Origin: Annona cherimola
Taxonomy: Eukaryota > Streptophyta > Magnoliopsida > Magnoliales > Annonaceae
Direction of reading: 5' to 3'
DNA: 64,000 bases
Assembly: GCA_030490835.1 (NCBI GenBank)
Contig: CM059975.1
Location: 15,257,579-15,321,578, forward strand
A program made the position numbers and the translations under genes. Below, in pieces: positions 59,341-64,000 of the stretch (its first letter is position 1; every line of letters starts with the position of its first letter). The notes below the pieces were generated by a model, which was not told the origin of the DNA, did no database searches, and saw only the letters and a program-made list of their open reading frames with translations.

Positions 59341-60504
59341 TGTAGCACCCGCCGGGAGCGCTACGGTGGGCTCGGAATGGGTTTTTCGGGCCTTAGAGAT
59401 GTGGATCGTGTTGAAAAGCGACGTGGGCTTGGATTTCCTGCATTCACATGGGGTAAAATGAGTTAGGCCTCACGTTTTTTAGAAAAATGGGCATATAGGC
59501 GTTTTCTCGTGGTTTTGGCGGCATGACGGCTAAGACGGGGCTTCCGTACATGGGTCAAATCACAAATCCGGCAGCATAACGGCAGCGTACTATGCTGGAA
59601 TCTGCGGACCCACGTGCACCCACCTTGCCGGGGCGTTAGCTCAAACACGCACACAAGAAAACAATGAAAATGGAGTCGCCACCGATCTTTAAAGGGAGAT
59701 CGGCCCCTATTTATAGAAATAAGGCACTAGTAATACAGAATCCGGGCTCCGGCCTTCAAGTTGAAGCAAATATGGAGAAATCTGCCAACCCGAGGCGGTT
59801 TACACAGCGTAAAGGGGAAAAATAAAAAAAGGGTTTAAGAGAACGGGAGAGATGGAAAAGGGAAAATGGGAAGAGGGGCGTGGAGCACGTAGAGCATGGA
59901 AACCGGGATGCCGGGGGCGTTGCTGCAGACTCCCGTCCTCCCCTTGGGATGCCTCTCTTCAAGTGTCCTCAAATGAGAGGGGAGCTCCTCCTTTTATAGA
60001 TGGTGGAGTGGGCTTTGGGCTCCTTTGAGGTCATGGACTTGGTCTATGGGCTTGGGCTTGAGTGGGATCATGGACTTGGTCTTGAGTTGGGGTCATGGGC
60101 TTTGGGCCTCTTGAGTGGTTTTGGACTTGGTCCATAAGCTTGGCTTGGTGGGCTAGAGCTTGGCTTAACCCATGACTTTGGGTGGGCCGTTGTGGAGGCC
60201 CAAAATTGTAGAGAAGCCTGCTTCCGAGGCTTTAGTGGGCTAGAGCTTGGCTAAGCCCGTTTGTTTTGTCTGGTGGGCTGCTTTGTGGAGCCCGTTGAGG
60301 TAGCCTGTAGGAGCTTCGCTCTTTGTGGGGCCTGGTCTGGTTGTTGAAAAGCCTGCTTCGAGGCTGGGTGGAGCTTCGCTCCCATGGGCTGAGTGCGGGA
60401 GGGCCCTCTTGGTTGTCTTGAATTTCCTTTTGCGTCGAATTTGGTTGGGCTTGAATCTTACGTCCAATTATCCGTCTTTGTACCCCAAGGGTGGGGTCTC
60501 AACA
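59341..60504 (-). mobile_element. Solo LTR of the same family as the 18.0-29.7 kb retrotransposon
   Basis: 1,164 bp, reverse orientation. From TGTAGCACCCGCCG (the LTR end inverted) to GGGGTCTCAACA (the LTR start inverted), with similarity along its whole length but clearly more differences than between the two LTRs of the full element. Flanked by AGTGG at 59336-59340 and 60505-60509. No internal region, so it is the product of LTR-LTR recombination. It lies 1.4 kb upstream of the copy C start codon. Confidence 0.93.
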
Positions 60505-61897
60505 AGTGGAAATTTTATATTGTCTTCCGTCTTGCAGGATGCGGAAAGCTGATGGGGTGTTCTCGAGAATCTGGACGAACAAAAAGAAATAGGAAGATAA
60601 GATGGACGGTGCTGATGATAATGTCCATAGAAAGATACAGAGAAAGGATGGAAGAGAAGTACCTATAGATTCGTACTCCCTTTTCCTACTGTTTTATTTC
60701 CACTACATGCTTTTGCATGCATGGCGCTGGATTTTCAGGGAATCGACGACAAATGGCTTCTGTCTTGGGCCTTGGCTGCATGTCAGCCAGCCTCAAAACC
60801 AAAGGCTGGATTCGCGCGTGCATGAAAATATACAGACGTCCGCGGAATTTTTAGTTATTCATTTAAAAGGAATGTTACCGATAAAAATACTTTTAAATAA
60901 TATAATGTGTAGTTTTACTTTCAAAATATTAGCAAATACTAAGATTTGTTCAGATTTCGTACATAAAACGATAAATCAAATAGCTGCCATTTCATATACA
61001 CGGCGGGAAAATTTTTTTATACATATGCGGGCTCGCATAGTCTAAAAATTATTAGGTTTTACAGGATAGAAAACTTAGAAAGGACGTACACATGTAAAAA
61101 AAAAAAAATTAAATTAAAAATAACTAAATTCTACAGTCCCTTTACTGTGCAAGACAAGGGTCCAACATTTTTTATATCAAAAGAAACTAAAGCTTAAAAG
61201 TTATAAAAGATAAAATCTAATTATCTTCATTGATTAATAAGAAACAGACCAACAACGTCTTGGATTTCGAAAATCGAAAGTTGTAGTAAGATTAAATTCA
61301 GTAATTCAATCTGATGGTAAACTTGTTAAAGCTCCAATTCTTAATCAAAATGTATAAGACATTTAATCTTAGATGCAAATAAAACTGATAGGAAATCCAC
61401 GATATAACCAACTCGCTAATAGAAATTATCTTTACTTTACTATAACCTTAATGTGGATTACAAGAAGGGCACAGAAACCAACCGAGTTGCAACAAAAGCA
61501 TACCACCAGAATTCATTCGCTTGATTTAAAATAAATATATTTTAATGAATATATTTATTTAGTTTTGTCTGTATTGTGAGAGTGTGCATGTAGTAATTTA
61601 TTTGATAAAATATCGGCTTGATTTCTTATTAGAGGGAGGGAAAGAGCGAGAATACGTCGCTAAGAATAATTTCTCAACCGCGCGCTGAGAATACACAAGC
61701 TTTTACCCTCCAATGCACCACCACCTTCTGTTTCAGCCGCTCTCGTAAAACAACAGCAGAAAGGTATGCTTCAAGCGCATCTCTCTCTCTCTCTCTCTGT
61801 TCTTGAAAGAAGAAGAGAAGGAGAAACGATTCCTTTCTGGATTTTCTTCAATAACGAAGAAATCTGCTGTCCAGTTTAGAGAAGCAAACGAGAGAAA
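60505..61897 (+). promoter_or_regulatory. Upstream region of GT47 copy C
   Basis: Contains the conserved block at about 60690-60830 (GCATGCATGG, GGAATCGACGACAAATGG, CCTTGGCTGCATGTCAGC, CCTCAAAACCAAAGG, CGCGCGTGCATG). A (CT)n tract is at about 61780-61798 in the probable leader. It aligns with the orphan promoter at 46.5-48.7 kb. Confidence 0.6.
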
Positions 61898-64000
61898 ATG
61901 AGGGACCCGGACTATTATGTGGGTGTTGTAGTGATAGTTGTGGCCGTCCCTTTGCTAGTTGTGTATGCCCTTGATCCTACAACCCCACCTCTCTTCTCTT
62001 CTCCTTTTTCTTCTCCTCCTTCTTCCCCTTCCGTTTCTCATCTTTACATGGGATCTGCAAAGCATATCATAAGTGAGGAGGATTTACATAGAGGCTTGGA
62101 TGGAGCTGCTGCAGTTGCTCAAGTATCTCTCCCCTTGGATCTTAGTTCTCCTCCACCCTCGTATTCTCAGCCTCGGACCAACTATGAAAACCTTCTATTG
62201 GCAGTAAGAATTGTGCACGATTCTTGCATTTATTTGTAGTTTTTATCACTACCTCAACATGCATGTTGTATATGTGTTTTTATTACCGCTGCATGCATGG
62301 TTGAACACCCCTTCCAAATGCTTGAGAGCCATGCCGTCCTTTTGAATGATAGATGGATATATATCAAAACCAAGTCCTTCCTGGCTTCTGCTTTGTAATC
62401 ATACAAATTGAACAAATATATCATGAAATTAAAATCTAATCCTTGAATTGTATTTAAAATTATTTATTTCAGTAACATAACTATTTCCATTCAAATCAAA
62501 TATGTGCATGAGTTCTATTTGAAAATAATATAAAATCAATATTAAAAAAATAGCTTGATTTAAATATCAATTTTTAATTTATGTTTTCAACGTTGAAACC
62601 ATCTAAAATTTTCTTTATACAGATCCTATTTATATTATGTTGATTTTATATCATTTTCAAATGGAACCTATACATTTCCAATTTGGATGAAAATCAATAT
62701 GACACTTAAATAAAAAATTTTAAATACAAGGAGTAAGATTGTTCTTTTATGATAAAATGGGGAACTGCAGCGGATTGCATCATGCCGTTCGACTACAGTG
62801 TAATGTCTTCCTATAGATAATATAGAGAGAGAGAGAGGACTGATCCAGTGCTCACGTGAGCCATTTTTTAATTTTTAATTTTTCAATATTTATATATGGA
62901 CCCAAGCATAAATTCGTTAAGATTTTTTATTTTCAAAATGCAAAATATTTAAAAATGAAAAATTAAATATACTTATAAAGAGTTTATGCTTGGGCACACA
63001 TATAAATCCCAAAAAATCAAAAACAATTTACAATGGCTCACGTAAGCATGAGTATTGAGGCTCTATGCCCACGTAAACACTGGATTCTTGCTCATATGTA
63101 TGGATACAAGTATTGGAGACATACATGCAGGTCTGCATGAATTCTGACATAAAGATGCACATTTTTTCACTATGATTTTTTTTTTAAAAAAGAAAATTCT
63201 GTTGGTTATATATAAAGAAGCGGCAAACCTGGAGTGCCTTGGGAACAAGAAGAAAAGAATGTAACCAATTATGTAAGGTGGAAGCAAGTCTTGCAAGAGC
63301 AAGAGCTGAAATAAGAGAAGCTTCCTTGTATGTGAACCAAGCACTGTCAGCCCTTCCTGACCCAGATTATGTTCCACGAGGCCCAATTTACAGGAATGCC
63401 CGTGCATTTCACAGGTATATATGATAACCTCTATCCACTTCTATATATTTCTATTTGTTGTAGTGACTATTCTGATGTATGTTTCTGAATTATTCTTCTC
63501 CCCAAAAAAAGTGGGAAGAAGTTGGATAATGAAATCATAACTTTAAAATGTGTGCCCTTCTCAAGTTCACATCATCAGCTAAGTTGAGTTTTATGGATGA
63601 ACTGCGAAATAAATGATCTCTAAAATGGATGTCTAAGAAGCACCCGAAAGTGTCTGGTCTTGTGAAATTAGAGCACCTTTCACAGTACAACAGATTATAC
63701 TTTTGGCAATGATATTGGTTGCTAATATCCTTATTGATGTCCTATTGCTGATATCCATCTGAGAATCAGCAATGGTTGTCAATATTGTTTCTGTTAGAAA
63801 ACTTTGTAGCAGTGGCAAGAGGCAAAACTATACCAAATTGAAGAACTAGTTTATATTTTAGAGTTAAAAAATCCATAGAACTGCCATGGTAACAATTCAC
63901 GTTGTAGAGGTGCATTGCAAGTTAAGTTCACGATTCACGTTGTAGAGGTGCATTGCAAGTTAAAGTTCTGACGGCCATCATTGGTGTCAATTTTGCATTT
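61898..64000 (+). CDS. Exostosin-family (GT47) glycosyltransferase, copy C (5' part; continues beyond the right edge)
   Basis: Exon 1 is 61898-62203 (102 codons) and starts MRDPDYYVGVVVIVVAVPLL, a type II signal anchor, then a Ser/Pro-rich stem longer than in copy B. Exon 2 is about 63221-63414: RQTWSALGTRRKECNQLCKV, SLARARAEIREASL and DYVPRGPIYRNARAFHR. It ends in the same phase as exon 2 of copy B. Exons 3 and 4 should lie to the right of the window. No stop or frameshift is seen in the visible part, so it is probably functional. Intron 1 is 1.0 kb, much shorter than in B, and carries a foldback MITE and a decayed MITE. Role as for copy B, a Golgi cell-wall glycosyltransferase of unknown substrate. 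Confidence 0.85.
62844..63084. mobile_element. Foldback MITE in copy C intron 1
   Basis: About 240 bp. The left arm CCAGTGCTCACGTGAGCC with CCAAGCATAAA is inverted at the right (TTTATGCTTGGG, GGCTCACGTAAGCATG, CACTGGA). Same family as 34440-34755. Confidence 0.65.
63895..63970. repeat. Short tandem duplication, unit about 37 bp
   Basis: ATTCACGTTGTAGAGGTGCA followed by TTGCAAGTTAA occurs twice in a row near the right edge, within an intron of copy C. Confidence 0.7.

Noticed and set aside
1..64000. tRNA or rRNA genes
   Set aside because: No cloverleaf with good A and B boxes or rRNA-like stretch was recognised by eye; only the box B-like motif in the SINE-like insertion. A tRNAscan-SE run would settle this.

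Overview
This is flowering-plant nuclear DNA. It has split genes with GT-AG introns, an AT-rich intergenic background, a full-length Ty3/gypsy (Tat/Ogre-like) retrotransposon, solo LTRs and many MITEs. I cannot name the species or family from the sequence. Four gene loci can be read, plus decayed relatives of two of them.

Left part (1-10.6 kb, minus strand): the 5' three quarters of a HECT-type E3 ubiquitin ligase of the UPL7 type. Eight exons are visible, from the start codon to the middle of the HECT N-lobe; the gene runs off the left edge. Its introns hold a LINE tail fragment and several MITEs, some nested. Between 10.6 and 14.1 kb is a 3.5 kb head-to-head intergenic region made largely of MITEs and one 106-bp tandem repeat.

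Centre (14.1-33.6 kb, plus strand): an intact single-exon PLS-DYW pentatricopeptide repeat protein of 892 aa, the apparent orthologue of Arabidopsis EMB175 (At5g03800). It is followed by an 11.69-kb LTR retrotransposon with CCGAG target duplications and near-identical LTRs, then by a degenerate and internally duplicated EMB175-like pseudogene. The retrotransposon therefore inserted between the gene and its broken tandem copy.

Right part (33.6-64 kb, plus strand): AT-rich DNA with a candidate 3.6-kb solo LTR, then a tandem array of exostosin-type (GT47) glycosyltransferase genes resembling Arabidopsis At5g03795. Copy A (42.8 kb) is a frameshifted orphan exon 1. Next comes an orphan promoter (46.5-48.7 kb) with no exons. 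Copy B (52.3-58.1 kb) is a complete four-exon gene. Copy C (61.9 kb onward) is intact as far as the window shows and runs off the right edge. All four units share a conserved upstream block. A solo LTR of the same family as the central retrotransposon, in opposite orientation, lies just upstream of copy C.

At5g03800 and At5g03795 are neighbours in Arabidopsis, so the PPR-GT47 linkage looks like conserved microsynteny, here expanded by tandem duplication. The duplicated blocks act as natural empty-site controls: several MITEs and one SINE can be seen present in one block and absent from its partner. I see no operon-like, CRISPR or other prokaryote-type system, and no clear tRNA or rRNA gene.
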